Of a stretch of DNA of 64,000 bases, positions 16,395 to 24,641 are shown piece by piece. The translations under genes were made by a program, and so were the position numbers. The notes beneath the pieces are model-generated. The model saw only the letters and a program-made list of their open reading frames with translations. It was not told where the DNA came from and did not search any database. The stretch is from NCBI RefSeq assembly GCF_900114035.1, contig NZ_FORP01000027.1, forward strand, positions 24,612 through 88,611. Reading direction: 5' to 3'. This DNA comes from Amycolatopsis sacchari. GTDB lineage: Bacteria; Actinomycetota; Actinomycetes; Mycobacteriales; Pseudonocardiaceae. How positions within the stretch are numbered: the stretch's first letter is position 1; every line of letters begins with the position of its first letter.

Positions 16395-16763
16395 GATGCA
16401 CTGGTTGAAGTACCGGAACCGCAAGGGTTTCGGGGTGCGGCCCGCGAGCCGGGTGGACAGCGAGGCCACCACGTGCCCGGCGCACGGGAGAGCCGTCGCG
16501 CACGCCATGCGCAGCTCCTGGCCGTCCCGCTCGTGTGCCGCCGTCGCGTCGCCGATGCCGTAGATCTCGGGGCGAGGCACGTGGAAACCAGTGGTCCAGA
16601 CCATTGTGTGCGCTACCACGTGCTGCCCGTCGTCGAGCAGCACGCCGTCCGTGCGGACCTCGGTGACCAGGGCGTGCTCGCGGACCTCGATGCCCAGCTG
16701 CGCGAAGATCTCGCCGAGGTCAGCCTGTCCCGCGCAGCGCCCCCGCCTGGTCCGCCACCGCAA
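16395..16763 (-). pseudogene. Decayed FAD/NAD(P)-dependent oxidoreductase fragment
   Basis: A reading frame on this strand between the SDR and a TetR gene matches the C-terminal half of a pyridine-nucleotide disulfide/NDH-2-like oxidoreductase. Recognisable parts are an IFAQLGIEVREHALVTEV segment, VWTTGF, an EIYGIGDA FAD motif and a PKPLRFRYFNQCI C-terminal block. The N-terminal Rossmann half is missing. About 20-30 residues between VWTTGF and EIYGIGDA appear deleted, and the frame runs on past the natural end into the SDR antisense strand. No credible start or Shine-Dalgarno is present. It accounts for most of the 476-bp gap at 16325-16800. Confidence 0.7.
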
Positions 16764-16800
16764 AGGCGTGCTCCGCGACGCCCGGCACCCCCGAGCGACG

Positions 16801-17412
16801 TCACAGCGCCCGATGACGGCGGCGGCGGAGCCGCGGCGTGGCGACCCCCGTCAGCACCACGTCCACGACCTGCTCCGCCAGCCGCGGCGTCACCGGCAGG
16901 TGTCCGAAGAGGACCCGGTAGTACGTCGTCGAGGCGAGCATGTCGAGGACGAGGTCGACATCGACGTCGGGGTTGAGGTCGCCGCGTTCGACGCCGCGGC
17001 GCAGCGCCTCCGCCGTGGAGGCGCGCCGGGTGTGGAAGTACTTGTCCAGGAACAGCTCCGCGAGCTCCGGGTCGTCGGCGAGGTCCGCCACGAGCGCGGG
17101 CAGCGCGCGCCTGCCGATGCGCGTGGTGAAGGCGTCCGTGAGGGTCTGGATGCCCGCGACCAGGTCGCAGTGGGTGCAGCCGGTGTCGGGGGTGGGGGTG
17201 GCGCCGACGGTCGCGACGAGCGCGTCGACGACCAGGTGCCTCCTGCTCGCCCAGCGTCGCCGGAGCGCGGGTTTGCTCGTGCCGGCCTTGCTCGCCACGG
17301 CCTCCAGCGTGAGGTTCGCGTACCCGACCTCGTTCAGGATGTCCACTGTGGCCTGACGGACCGCGCTGTCGATGCGGTCGTCACGCGGTCGCCCGGAGCG
17401 GTTGTTCGGCAC
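16801..17412 (-). CDS. TetR-family regulator divergent from an MFS transporter
   Basis: This regulator has about 203 residues. The helix-turn-helix is near residues 30-55 (LTLEAVASKAGTSKPALRRRW), followed by a TetR C-terminal domain. GTG 17412 is preferred because a GGTAGGG Shine-Dalgarno sits about 8 bp upstream; GTG 17421 is also possible. It diverges from an MFS efflux-type gene over 53 bp carrying an imperfect 23-bp dyad. A TetR/MFS pair of this kind typically controls drug or metabolite export. The left end abuts the decayed oxidoreductase. Confidence 0.88.
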   Translation of the reverse strand: MPNNRSGRPRDDRIDSAVRQATVDILNEVGYANLTLEAVASKAGTSKPALRRRWASRRHLVVDALVATVGATPTPDTGCTHCDLVAGIQTLTDAFTTRIGRRALPALVADLADDPELAELFLDKYFHTRRASTAEALRRGVERGDLNPDVDVDLVLDMLASTTYYRVLFGHLPVTPRLAEQVVDVVLTGVATPRLRRRRHRAL

Positions 17413-17429
17413 GCGATGCACCCTACCAC

Positions 17430-17458
17430 TTCCATTGCGTTGCGAAACGGAACATAAT
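17430..17458 (+). promoter_or_regulatory. Dyad operator and -10 element of a probably leaderless MFS gene
   Basis: An imperfect 23-bp dyad occupies 17430-17452 (ends TTCC/GGAA, core CGTT-GCGA-AACG; 8 of 11 possible pairs). It is followed directly by the -10-like CATAAT at 17453-17458. The MFS start codon GTG is only 7 bp further on at 17466, leaving no room for a Shine-Dalgarno, so the transcript is probably leaderless. The dyad is a good TetR operator candidate. Confidence 0.6.
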
Positions 17459-17465
17459 TGCGACC

Positions 17466-18803
17466 GTGACCCACTCGACCACATCCGAAGGGGTGCTTTC
17501 GCCCCGCTACCGCTCCCGCACTGCCGGCATGGTGCTCACGGTCGGCCTCGTCGCGCTCGAATCCCTCGGCGTGGCCACGATCCTGCCGGAGATCGCCCGC
17601 GACCTCGACGGCCTCGGCTCCTACGGCTGGGGCGTGGCCGCGCTGATGCTGGCGAACATCGTCGGCACCGTGCTCGCCGGGCACGCCGCGGACCGGAGGG
17701 GACCGAAACGGCCGCTGGCGGCCGGGCTCGCGGCGTTCGCGCTCGGCAGCGTGCTGGCCGGAGCGGCTCCGGTCTGGCCGCTGTTCCTGCTCGGCAGGCT
17801 CGTGCAGGGGCTCGGCGTCGGGGCCGTGATGGCGATGGCGTACACGCTGATCGGCCTCGTCTACCCCGAACGCCTGCGTGCCCGCATGTTCGCCCTGCTG
17901 TCCTCGGCCTGGACGATCCCGTCGCTCGTCGGTCCCGTCCTCGCGGCGGCCGTGGCGAGCGCCATGGGGTGGCGGGTGGTGTTCGTGTGCATGGTCCCGC
18001 TCGCCGCCGTCGCCGCGTGGTGCACACTTCCCGGGCTCCCTCGGGATAGGCGGCCCCGTGCCGTGCCGGGGTGGCGCGGTCCGCTGGTCAACAGCGTCGT
18101 GCTCGCCGTGGGTTCCGGGATCCTGGTGGCGGCACTGGGACAGCGCTCGATGGCCCTGCTGGTTCCGCTGGCCGTGGCCGGGCTGGCGGCCTCGGTGTTC
18201 GCGCTCCGGCACGTCACGCCGGAGGGAACGCTCACCGTCCGGCGTGGTGTGCCCGCCGGCGTCGTCGTGCGGTTCCTGCTGTGCGCGGTGTACTTCGGCA
18301 CCGAGGCGTTCCTGCCGCTGGGCCTGACGGAACTCCGGCACCTGAGCGCGCTCGAAGCCGGGCTCGGGTTGTCGGCGGGAGCGTTGAGCTGGGTGGCCGG
18401 TTCGGCGTTGCAGGCCAAGTGGGACCGCGGGCGCCGGGCGGCGGTCGGCGGGGGGTTCGTGGTGCTGGTGGCCGGGGTGGCGGTGCTGGCGCTGGGGGTG
18501 CTCGCCGGGCCGGGACTGCTGGCGGTGCTCGGCTGGGCGATCGGCGGCGCCGGGATGGGCGCCGCGTTCAACGCCGCCACCACCGAAACCCTCGGCAGGG
18601 CGCCGGAAGGTCGGCAGGGGTCGGTGAGCGCGGCGCTCCAGCTGGCCCAGACACTGGCGACGGCGATCACCAGCGGTGCGGGCGGCGCGCTGGTAGCCCA
18701 CCAGGGCGCGGTGCCGCCCGCGTTCGCGGCGATATTCGCCGCGACGGGTGTGCTCGGTCTCCTCGGGGTGCTGGTGGCCGGGCGGTTGGCGCCAAAGGCC
18801 TGA
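17466..18803 (+). CDS. MFS transporter (drug:H+ antiporter-like)
   Basis: This 445-residue polytopic membrane protein has about 12-14 hydrophobic helices. The segment between helices 2 and 3 reads GHAADRRGPKRPL, the characteristic MFS loop, and an antiporter-like glycine/proline-rich stretch, SLVGPVLAAAVASAMGWR, follows helix 5. It is expected to export a small molecule using the proton gradient. The start is GTG 17466, probably leaderless. The divergent TetR gene would repress it. The substrate is unknown. It converges with a hydrolase gene 2 bp downstream. Confidence 0.88.
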   Translation: MTHSTTSEGVLSPRYRSRTAGMVLTVGLVALESLGVATILPEIARDLDGLGSYGWGVAALMLANIVGTVLAGHAADRRGPKRPLAAGLAAFALGSVLAGAAPVWPLFLLGRLVQGLGVGAVMAMAYTLIGLVYPERLRARMFALLSSAWTIPSLVGPVLAAAVASAMGWRVVFVCMVPLAAVAAWCTLPGLPRDRRPRAVPGWRGPLVNSVVLAVGSGILVAALGQRSMALLVPLAVAGLAASVFALRHVTPEGTLTVRRGVPAGVVVRFLLCAVYFGTEAFLPLGLTELRHLSALEAGLGLSAGALSWVAGSALQAKWDRGRRAAVGGGFVVLVAGVAVLALGVLAGPGLLAVLGWAIGGAGMGAAFNAATTETLGRAPEGRQGSVSAALQLAQTLATAITSGAGGALVAHQGAVPPAFAAIFAATGVLGLLGVLVAGRLAPKA

Positions 18804-18805
18804 CC

Positions 18806-19675
18806 TCAATCACTCGCTGGCTGCTCCACCGGTGCAGCCAGGAAGGGCGTGAGGATTTCGAGCAGTTCCCGTGGGCGGTCCAGCGGGATGATGTGGCCGC
18901 AGTCGGGGATCAGGTGCCCGGTCAGGTCGTCGGTGACGGGGCGCAGTTGCCGTTCCAGCGAGCGGCCGACGGGGTGCGCGCCGATCGCCAGCGTGGGCAC
19001 GGTGAGACGGGCGCGTGCGGTGGCCTCGTCGATCTGGCGGGCACTCTCGGGCAGCGCGCGGTAGTAGGAGAACGCGCAGCGGAGCGCGTCTCGCCCGGTG
19101 TAGGCGGCGAGGAACGCCTCGCGGACGTCCGGCGGCACGCCGCGGCCGCGGGTCCCGGCCGCGAGGAACCAGTCGAGGTACTCGGTTTCGTGCCCGGCCA
19201 GCACGGTTTCGGCGAGCCCGGGCACCGCGTGGAAGCCGAACCACCACGGTGGGCCGGGCGCGAGGAACTCCTCGGCGCCGGGCAGCGTGCCGAGCAGGGA
19301 TTCCATCACCACGAGCCGCCGCACGCGGTCGGGCCGCCGGAGGGTGAGCAGGAACGCCACGGGGGTGCCGGCGTCGATACCGACCACGGCCGCGGAGGGT
19401 TCGCCCAGGGCGTCGAGGATCCCGTCGACGTCGGCGGCGAGCGTGCCCGCGTCGTACCCGTCCGCCGCGCGCGTGCTCCCGCCGAAACCCCGCAGGTCAG
19501 GGGCGATGACCCGGTGGCTCGCCGACAGCGGGCCGATGACCCGGCTCCACAGCCGCCAGGTGTAGGGGAAGCCGTGCAGCAGCACGACGGCTGGGCCGGT
19601 GCCGGCGACGGCCACGTTGGCCTCGATGCCGTTGGTCGCGATCCGGTGCAGCGTGACCGGCTGGGGGTGGGACAT
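18806..19675 (-). CDS. Alpha/beta hydrolase, epoxide-hydrolase-like
   Basis: This 289-residue alpha/beta-fold hydrolase has the oxyanion motif HGFPYTW near residue 35 and a nucleophile elbow G-I-D-A-G, so the nucleophile is Asp, as in epoxide hydrolases and haloalkane dehalogenases. The lid region FSYYRALP has the paired tyrosines of epoxide hydrolases, and the catalytic His is in CGHIIPLDRP. It would open an epoxide to a diol through an ester intermediate. It diverges from an HxlR-type regulator with a double TGGTTACCA operator between them, implying substrate-linked control. Confidence 0.85.
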   Translation of the reverse strand: MSHPQPVTLHRIATNGIEANVAVAGTGPAVVLLHGFPYTWRLWSRVIGPLSASHRVIAPDLRGFGGSTRAADGYDAGTLAADVDGILDALGEPSAAVVGIDAGTPVAFLLTLRRPDRVRRLVVMESLLGTLPGAEEFLAPGPPWWFGFHAVPGLAETVLAGHETEYLDWFLAAGTRGRGVPPDVREAFLAAYTGRDALRCAFSYYRALPESARQIDEATARARLTVPTLAIGAHPVGRSLERQLRPVTDDLTGHLIPDCGHIIPLDRPRELLEILTPFLAAPVEQPASD

Positions 19676-19687
19676 CCGTCCTCCAGG

Positions 19688-19706
19688 TGGTTACCATTGG
19701 TTACCA
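19688..19706. promoter_or_regulatory. Tandem TGGTTACCA operator of the HxlR/epoxide-hydrolase pair
   Basis: Two copies of the near-palindrome TGGTTACCA lie at 19688-19696 and 19698-19706, with starts 10 bp apart and so on the same DNA face. They are 13 bp upstream of the hydrolase start and about 67 bp from the HxlR gene start. HxlR-type regulators commonly bind short inverted sites of this shape. Confidence 0.7.
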
Positions 19707-19772
19707 GGAAACGGTAGGCAACCGCAGTCGTGCCGCCAAGACGGCACTTTCCCGACAGGTGGTGAGGTCCGG

Positions 19773-20168
19773 GTGACCACACGGCAGGCCCGCGGCGATC
19801 TGTTCGACCCGTTGTGCCCGACCCGCCGGCTGCTGGACCGCGTCGGCACGAAGTGGACCTCCATGGCGGTGAAGGTGCTCGCCGAGGCCGCCCCCGAGGA
19901 GGTGCGGTTCGCCGACCTGCGGCGCCGGATGCCGGGTGTCTCGCAGAAGATGCTGTCGGTCACCCTGCAGAGCCTGGTGCGCGACGGGCTGGCCGTCCGG
20001 CGCGTCGAGCCGACCGTGCCGCCCCGCGTGCACTACCGGCTCACCGAGCTGGGCCTGTCGCTGGAGGTCCCCCTCGCGGCACTGCGGAACTGGGCCGAGG
20101 AGCACATGGCCGAGATCGACCGCGCCAACGAGGACCACGACGCGCGCGCGGGTTCCGGGGCCGCGTGA
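19773..20168 (+). CDS. HxlR-family winged-helix regulator
   Basis: This regulator has 131 residues from GTG 19773. The winged-helix HxlR domain spans about residues 15-115, with the conserved CPTRRLLDRVGTKW opening (possible redox- or ligand-sensitive Cys), RFADLRRRMPGVSQKML recognition region and RVEPTVPPRVHYRLTELG wing. The frame is open to 19599, but the extension covers the operator. It is predicted to control the divergent epoxide hydrolase gene and itself. Length is usual for the family. Confidence 0.88.
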   Translation: MTTRQARGDLFDPLCPTRRLLDRVGTKWTSMAVKVLAEAAPEEVRFADLRRRMPGVSQKMLSVTLQSLVRDGLAVRRVEPTVPPRVHYRLTELGLSLEVPLAALRNWAEEHMAEIDRANEDHDARAGSGAA

Positions 20169-20210
20169 CCGGTCGGTGGCCGGGCCGGACGCCGGAATCG
20201 GCCGGGGAGA

Positions 20211-22106
20211 TCAGCGGGCTCTGGTAGGCCCTGCGGCGTCACGAGTGGAAGTCGCGTACGCGGGCAGGACCGGGAGGGTGAGCCACGACCGGCCCGCCAG
20301 GTGCACGCGGTTCGTGGCGACGACCTTCCGCCGGTCGCCCGCCTCGGGTGCGCCGGTGTTGCTGTTGACGTCGAACCTCGGGAAGTTGCTGGAGCTGACG
20401 TCGAGGCGGATCCGGTGCCCGGCCGTGAACAGGTTCGCCGTGTCCGGCGCTTCCACCGTGATCGCGTAGGTCGCGCCCGGCACCAGCGGCGTGGGTTCGG
20501 CGAACGAGTCGCGGTAGCGGCAGCGCAGGATCCCGTCGGTGAGGTTCATGGCGAACCCCTGCGGGTAGTCGGCGCTGGGCGGGTGCACGTCGAGGAGCTT
20601 CACGGTGAAATCGGTGTCGACCGCGCTCGAAGACACCGTCAGCCGCACGGTGACCGGACCGGCCACGGAGACGTCCGCGGTCAGCGGAGGGGTCTGGAAG
20701 ACGAGGACGTCGGGCCTGCTCTCCAACGGCAGGAACGGCGGCCTGGCGCCGAAGAACCGCTCGTCGGGCCGCTGGTGGAAGGCGCCGCCGGACATGACCG
20801 GCTCGCCGGAGGTGACCGCTCCGCCGAGCGTGGGCACGGGATCGGCCGGGTCGAAGTCGTACTCCAGGAACTCCGGGCCGGGCGGGTGCGGGGTGCCGGG
20901 CTCGGCGAGGCTGCCGTCGGCGCGGAGTTCGAGGACCAGGTCCGTCGTCTCCTCGGGCGGCCAGGCGGTGGCGGTGCGCCACCGGCCGCCGTGGTCCAGA
21001 CGTCCCTCGGGGGTGCGACGGCCCGAACCCCCGCCCATGAGGAAGTACCGCACCGCCGGGGGCCGGGTGGCCGCGATGCCCGGTTTCAGGTGGGCGTCGA
21101 ACCACCGGAGCCGCATGGTGGTGTAGTCCTCGTCGAGGTTGCCGTCGAGCACGGCGTGCGGTCCGAAGTCGACGTCGCCCGCGTGGCTCACGCTGCGCGC
21201 CCCGTGCGTCCACGGCCCGAGCACGAGGTAGGCCGGGCTGTGCTTCTTGCGGCCCAGCTCGCGGAAGTTCTCGGTGGCCGTGCGCACGTACGGGTCGTAC
21301 CAGCTGGACATGTGCAGGCTGGGGACGTCGGGGAAGGCGTCGTAGTACCCCCGCGCGAAGATGCCGGGCTGGCGCCAGTAGTCGTCGAAGACGCCGTGTT
21401 CCCACTGCTGCAGCAGGTAGTCCTCGTACCGCGGGACGAACCGCAGGGGACTCGCGCCGCGCCGCCACGGCATGCGGCTGAACCACGCTTCGAGGTCTTC
21501 GGCGTCGAGTGCCGCGGCGAGCACCGCGTTCTCGCGGACCTCGGTGCTGTTGCGGGCCCGGTGGAACGCCCACGTCGCCTGCTTCAGCTCGAACGCGCCG
21601 CCCATCCGCGTGCCGGCTTCGTAGGCGCTGGCGAACCCGCCGGAGTCGAGGAACATCGCAGCCAGTCCCGGCGCGCCGAGGGAGGCGAGCGCGGCCTGCG
21701 TGTGCGCGGAGTAGGACACCCCCATCGTCGCGACGCGGCCGTCGCACCAGTCCTGCCGGACCAGCCAGGCCACCGTGTCGTAGCCGTCTTCCGCCTCGTT
21801 GAGGTACTTGGTGAAGGTTCCGCCGGAGTCGCCCCGGCCGCGGCAGTCCTGGCGCACCACCAGGTAGCCGCCGCGGACGAACCGCTCCGCGACCGCCTCG
21901 GGCGGGGGCGGCAGCTTCGCTCCCATGCGCCCGTCGGACCTGCGCACGGCCCGGCGGCCGTACGGGGTTCGTTCCAGTACCACCGTGCCCGCCGGCGGAT
22001 CCGGCTCGGGGGCGTAGAGATCGGCGACGAGGCGGACGCCGTCACGCGCCGGGATCTCCAGCACGGTCCGCCAGCAGCCCGGTGCGAGTTCCTCCCAGCC
22101 GCTCAC
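20211..22106 (-). CDS. CocE/NonD-family hydrolase (X-Pro dipeptidyl-peptidase S15 fold)
   Basis: This 631-residue hydrolase consists of an alpha/beta domain with G-V-S-Y-S-A as nucleophile elbow (usual GxSYxG with Ala in the last position), a helical cap, and a C-terminal jelly-roll domain ending in LDVSSSNFPRFDVN, typical of CocE. Members hydrolyse esters or amides such as cocaine, glutaryl-7-ACA or X-Pro peptides. No signal peptide is visible, so it is cytoplasmic. GTG 22106 overlaps the stop of the substrate-binding-protein gene by 4 bp. It therefore belongs to the ABC importer operon and probably processes the imported compound. Confidence 0.85.
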   Translation of the reverse strand: MSGWEELAPGCWRTVLEIPARDGVRLVADLYAPEPDPPAGTVVLERTPYGRRAVRRSDGRMGAKLPPPPEAVAERFVRGGYLVVRQDCRGRGDSGGTFTKYLNEAEDGYDTVAWLVRQDWCDGRVATMGVSYSAHTQAALASLGAPGLAAMFLDSGGFASAYEAGTRMGGAFELKQATWAFHRARNSTEVRENAVLAAALDAEDLEAWFSRMPWRRGASPLRFVPRYEDYLLQQWEHGVFDDYWRQPGIFARGYYDAFPDVPSLHMSSWYDPYVRTATENFRELGRKKHSPAYLVLGPWTHGARSVSHAGDVDFGPHAVLDGNLDEDYTTMRLRWFDAHLKPGIAATRPPAVRYFLMGGGSGRRTPEGRLDHGGRWRTATAWPPEETTDLVLELRADGSLAEPGTPHPPGPEFLEYDFDPADPVPTLGGAVTSGEPVMSGGAFHQRPDERFFGARPPFLPLESRPDVLVFQTPPLTADVSVAGPVTVRLTVSSSAVDTDFTVKLLDVHPPSADYPQGFAMNLTDGILRCRYRDSFAEPTPLVPGATYAITVEAPDTANLFTAGHRIRLDVSSSNFPRFDVNSNTGAPEAGDRRKVVATNRVHLAGRSWLTLPVLPAYATSTRDAAGPTRAR

Positions 22107-22936
22107 CGGCCGCCTCCGGCGAACTGCGCGTTCAGCGCCGGCCACGCGGACAGCAGCTGCGGCAGCGGCGCGGTCGTGAAGTACTTGCGGTAGAGCCGCG
22201 CGTAGGTGCCGTCGGCGACCATCGCGCCCAGCTGTTCGTCGACGGCGGTGAGGAGGGCTTGGTGGTCCTTGGCGACGGCCATCGCCGTCGGGTGGTCGAC
22301 CGGCTCGGTGGTGGCGACGCGCAGCGCGGGGTATTGGCCGAGGAAGTGTTCGGCGTCGGGGCCGCCCACGACGAACGCATCGATGTTGCCGTTGAGCAGC
22401 TGGCTGATCGCGGCGTTGGCGGTGGGGAAGGAGACCGGGTTGGCGCCCGGCATCTTCGCGGGCACGAAGGGTTCCTGCGCCGAACCGGTCACCACGCCGA
22501 CCTTGTGGCCGCCGAAGGCGGTCAGCTGCGTGGCCGTCGTCTTCGTGGTGGTGAGCACCGCGGTGGTGCTCCAGAACAACGGCTTGGTGAAGCTGACCGT
22601 CTTCTGCCGTTCGGGCGTGACCCCCAGCCCGGCCGCGGCCAGGTCGTACTGGTGGGAGGTGAGCCCGGCGAGCGACGACGTCACGGACGTCGCCTGGTAC
22701 TCCACCCGCACCCGCAGGCGTTTCGCGATCTCGTCGGTGAGGTCGATGACGAACCCGACCGGCTTGCCGGACGGGTCGCCGTAGGCGAACGGGGGCTGGC
22801 TGGTCTGGGTCGCGGCGTGGAGGACACCGGGGTCCTGCAGGCCGTAGGGGTCGTCGTCCGCTGACGACGAGCAGCCGGCGAGCAAGAGTGCGCACGCGGC
22901 CACCGCGGCGGCGGTCCGCTTCGGAACGGGGGACAT
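22103..22936 (-). CDS. ABC importer substrate-binding lipoprotein, polar amino acid family 3
   Basis: This 277-residue lipoprotein has the N-terminal signal and lipobox ALLLAGC, which would anchor it outside the membrane. The fold is that of family 3 solute-binding proteins (opening PPFAYGDPSGKPVGFVIDL, plus DLAAAGLGVTPER near residue 100). It is encoded after the permease and ATPase genes and before the CocE-like hydrolase, with a 33-bp gap upstream and a 4-bp overlap downstream. Family members bind amino acids or related amines; the true ligand here is unknown. Confidence 0.9.
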   Translation of the reverse strand: MSPVPKRTAAAVAACALLLAGCSSSADDDPYGLQDPGVLHAATQTSQPPFAYGDPSGKPVGFVIDLTDEIAKRLRVRVEYQATSVTSSLAGLTSHQYDLAAAGLGVTPERQKTVSFTKPLFWSTTAVLTTTKTTATQLTAFGGHKVGVVTGSAQEPFVPAKMPGANPVSFPTANAAISQLLNGNIDAFVVGGPDAEHFLGQYPALRVATTEPVDHPTAMAVAKDHQALLTAVDEQLGAMVADGTYARLYRKYFTTAPLPQLLSAWPALNAQFAGGGR

Positions 22937-22969
22937 CGGTGAGTCCTTTCGGGAGGGTGGGTTTCGCGG

Positions 22970-23749
22970 TCAGAGGACCCGGGCGAGGAAGTCGCGCAGG
23001 CGCTCGGTCGCGGGGTTTTCGAGCGTGGCGCGGGCGGGGCCGGATTCGGCGACACGGCCCTCGTCCATGAACACGACCCGGTCGGCGACTTCACGGGCGA
23101 AGCCGATCTCGTGGGTGACGGCGACCATCGTCATCCCGGAGGACGCGAGTGCGCCCATCACGTCGAGCACGTCCTTCACCAGCTCGGGGTCCAGCGCCGA
23201 AGTCGCTTCGTCGAACAGCATGACCTCGGGCTCCATCGCGAGTGCGCGCGCGATCGCCACGCGCTGTTGCTGACCGCCGGAGAGGCGGTGCGGGCGCTGG
23301 CTCGCGAAACCGGCCAGCCCGAGCCGTTCGAGCTGGGCCATTGCCGTCGCTTCGGCGGAACGCCGATCCATCCGCCGGACGTGGCGCAACGCGGCCGTCA
23401 CGTTGCCCAGCACCGTCATGTGGCCGAACAGGTTGAAGTGCTGGAACACCATGCCGACCCGCACGCGCACCCGGTCGGCGTCGACACCCGGGCCGGTGAT
23501 GGGCGTGCCGCCGAGCAGGATCTCCCCCGCGGTGGGCTCCTCCAGGAGGTTGAGGCACTTGAGCAAAGTGGACTTGCCGGAGCCGGACCTGCCGATGACG
23601 CAAACGGTTTCGCCCGGCGCGACGTCGAGGTCGACGCCGCGCAGCACTTCGAGCGGGCCGTAGTCCTTGCGCAGGCCGCGGATCGAGATCGCGGCGGTGG
23701 CACCGGTTTCGGTGGCGGACGGCGGGACGGACGCGGTTTGGCCCGGCAT
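22970..23749 (-). CDS. ABC importer ATPase, GlnQ/HisP-like
   Basis: This 259-residue ATPase of a polar amino-acid-type importer has Walker [11 protein letters not shown]-loop [13 protein letters not shown], signature LSGGQQQR and Walker [15 protein letters not shown]. The H-loop is in [19 protein letters not shown] 23749 overlaps the permease stop by one base (TGATG), while the longer frame to 23863 would run into the permease gene. It powers uptake together with the permease upstream and lipoprotein downstream. Length is normal. Confidence 0.93.
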   Translation of the reverse strand: MPGQTASVPPSATETGATAAISIRGLRKDYGPLEVLRGVDLDVAPGETVCVIGRSGSGKSTLLKCLNLLEEPTAGEILLGGTPITGPGVDADRVRVRVGMVFQHFNLFGHMTVLGNVTAALRHVRRMDRRSAEATAMAQLERLGLAGFASQRPHRLSGGQQQRVAIARALAMEPEVMLFDEATSALDPELVKDVLDVMGALASSGMTMVAVTHEIGFAREVADRVVFMDEGRVAESGPARATLENPATERLRDFLARVL

Positions 23750-24483
23750 CACGCCACCGCCTTCGCGGGTGCGGCGGTCACCGGGGGCCGGCGGCCTTCG
23801 CGCATGCGGCGGTCGAGCAGGTTCACCGCGTAGGTCAGGGGGATGGTGAGCAGGAGGTAGCACAGGCCGGCGGCCACGAGCGCCGAGGAGTTGTAGGTGG
23901 CCGCCTGCCGCTCCTGGGCGATGAAGTACAGCTCACGCTGCCCGAGCCCGAGACCGAGCAGGTACACGAGGGCACTCTCCTTGATGTCGATGATGAACTG
24001 GCCGGCGAGCGCGGGCAGGACGTTGCGCACCCCCTGGGGCACGACGACCACGCGCATCGCCGTGAGGTACGGCATGCCGAGGCTGCGTGCGGCGTGCAGT
24101 TGACCGCGGGGTACGGACTGGATGCCGGCGCGGAAGATCTCCGCCGAGTAGGCGGCCGAGATGAGTGCGATCGCCAGCACCGCGTAGCCCAGCGCTTCGC
24201 GCCCGAACGGCCTGATGCCCGCCGCGGGCAGGCCGAGGCCGACCAGGCTGACGGTCACGATCGCGGGGAGTCCGCGGAAGACGTCGACGTACAGGCGCGC
24301 CGGCAGCCGCACCAGCCGTCTGCGGGACAGCAGCAGCATCGCCAGCAGCACACCGGCGACGACGCCGAACGCGATGGCCAGCGCGGCGATCAGCAGCGTG
24401 TTGCGCAGGCCTTCGGTGAGCAGGGTGGGCAGGACCTGGAGGATTTCGTGGAGGTCGAAGAAGGTGCGCAGGAAGTCGTGCAT
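23749..24483 (-). CDS. ABC importer permease, HisM/GlnP-like
   Basis: This 244-residue permease has about five to six transmembrane helices and the family EAA-type loop around [32 protein letters not shown] 24483 has AGGTCCG upstream; the 74-residue frame extension overlaps the regulator's operator region and is not supported. It is the first gene of the operon permease-ATPase-binding protein-hydrolase. A single permease implies a homodimeric channel. The operon promoter lies in the 158 bp shared with the divergent ArsR-like gene. Confidence 0.9.
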   Translation of the reverse strand: MHDFLRTFFDLHEILQVLPTLLTEGLRNTLLIAALAIAFGVVAGVLLAMLLLSRRRLVRLPARLYVDVFRGLPAIVTVSLVGLGLPAAGIRPFGREALGYAVLAIALISAAYSAEIFRAGIQSVPRGQLHAARSLGMPYLTAMRVVVVPQGVRNVLPALAGQFIIDIKESALVYLLGLGLGQRELYFIAQERQAATYNSSALVAAGLCYLLLTIPLTYAVNLLDRRMREGRRPPVTAAPAKAVA

Positions 24484-24596
24484 CGGACCTGGCCTCTCGT
24501 GGTGCGCGGAACCTCGGAGCGGGTGCGGGCGTCCCGGCGGATCGCGCTGGAACGACGGTTCCGACAAGGCTAAGGCGCACCGGTGGCCGACCAGGC

Positions 24597-24624
24597 CACG
24601 TTTACCGGGGCCGCGGTAAACGTG
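24597..24624. promoter_or_regulatory. 28-bp inverted repeat operator between importer operon and ArsR-like gene
   Basis: Arms CACGTTTACCG (24597-24607) and CGGTAAACGTG (24614-24624) are perfect 11-bp inverted copies around the 6-bp spacer GGGCCG. It lies 17 bp before the ArsR-like start and 113 bp from the permease start. It is the obvious candidate site for autoregulation by the neighbouring regulator. Confidence 0.75.
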
Positions 24625-24641
24625 CCGGGTACGCTGGGGCG

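Noticed and set aside
16056..16763. 235-codon minus-strand frame as an intact gene
   Set aside because: Only its first part resembles an oxidoreductase; the rest is antisense of the SDR gene, so the recognisable part is called a pseudogene.
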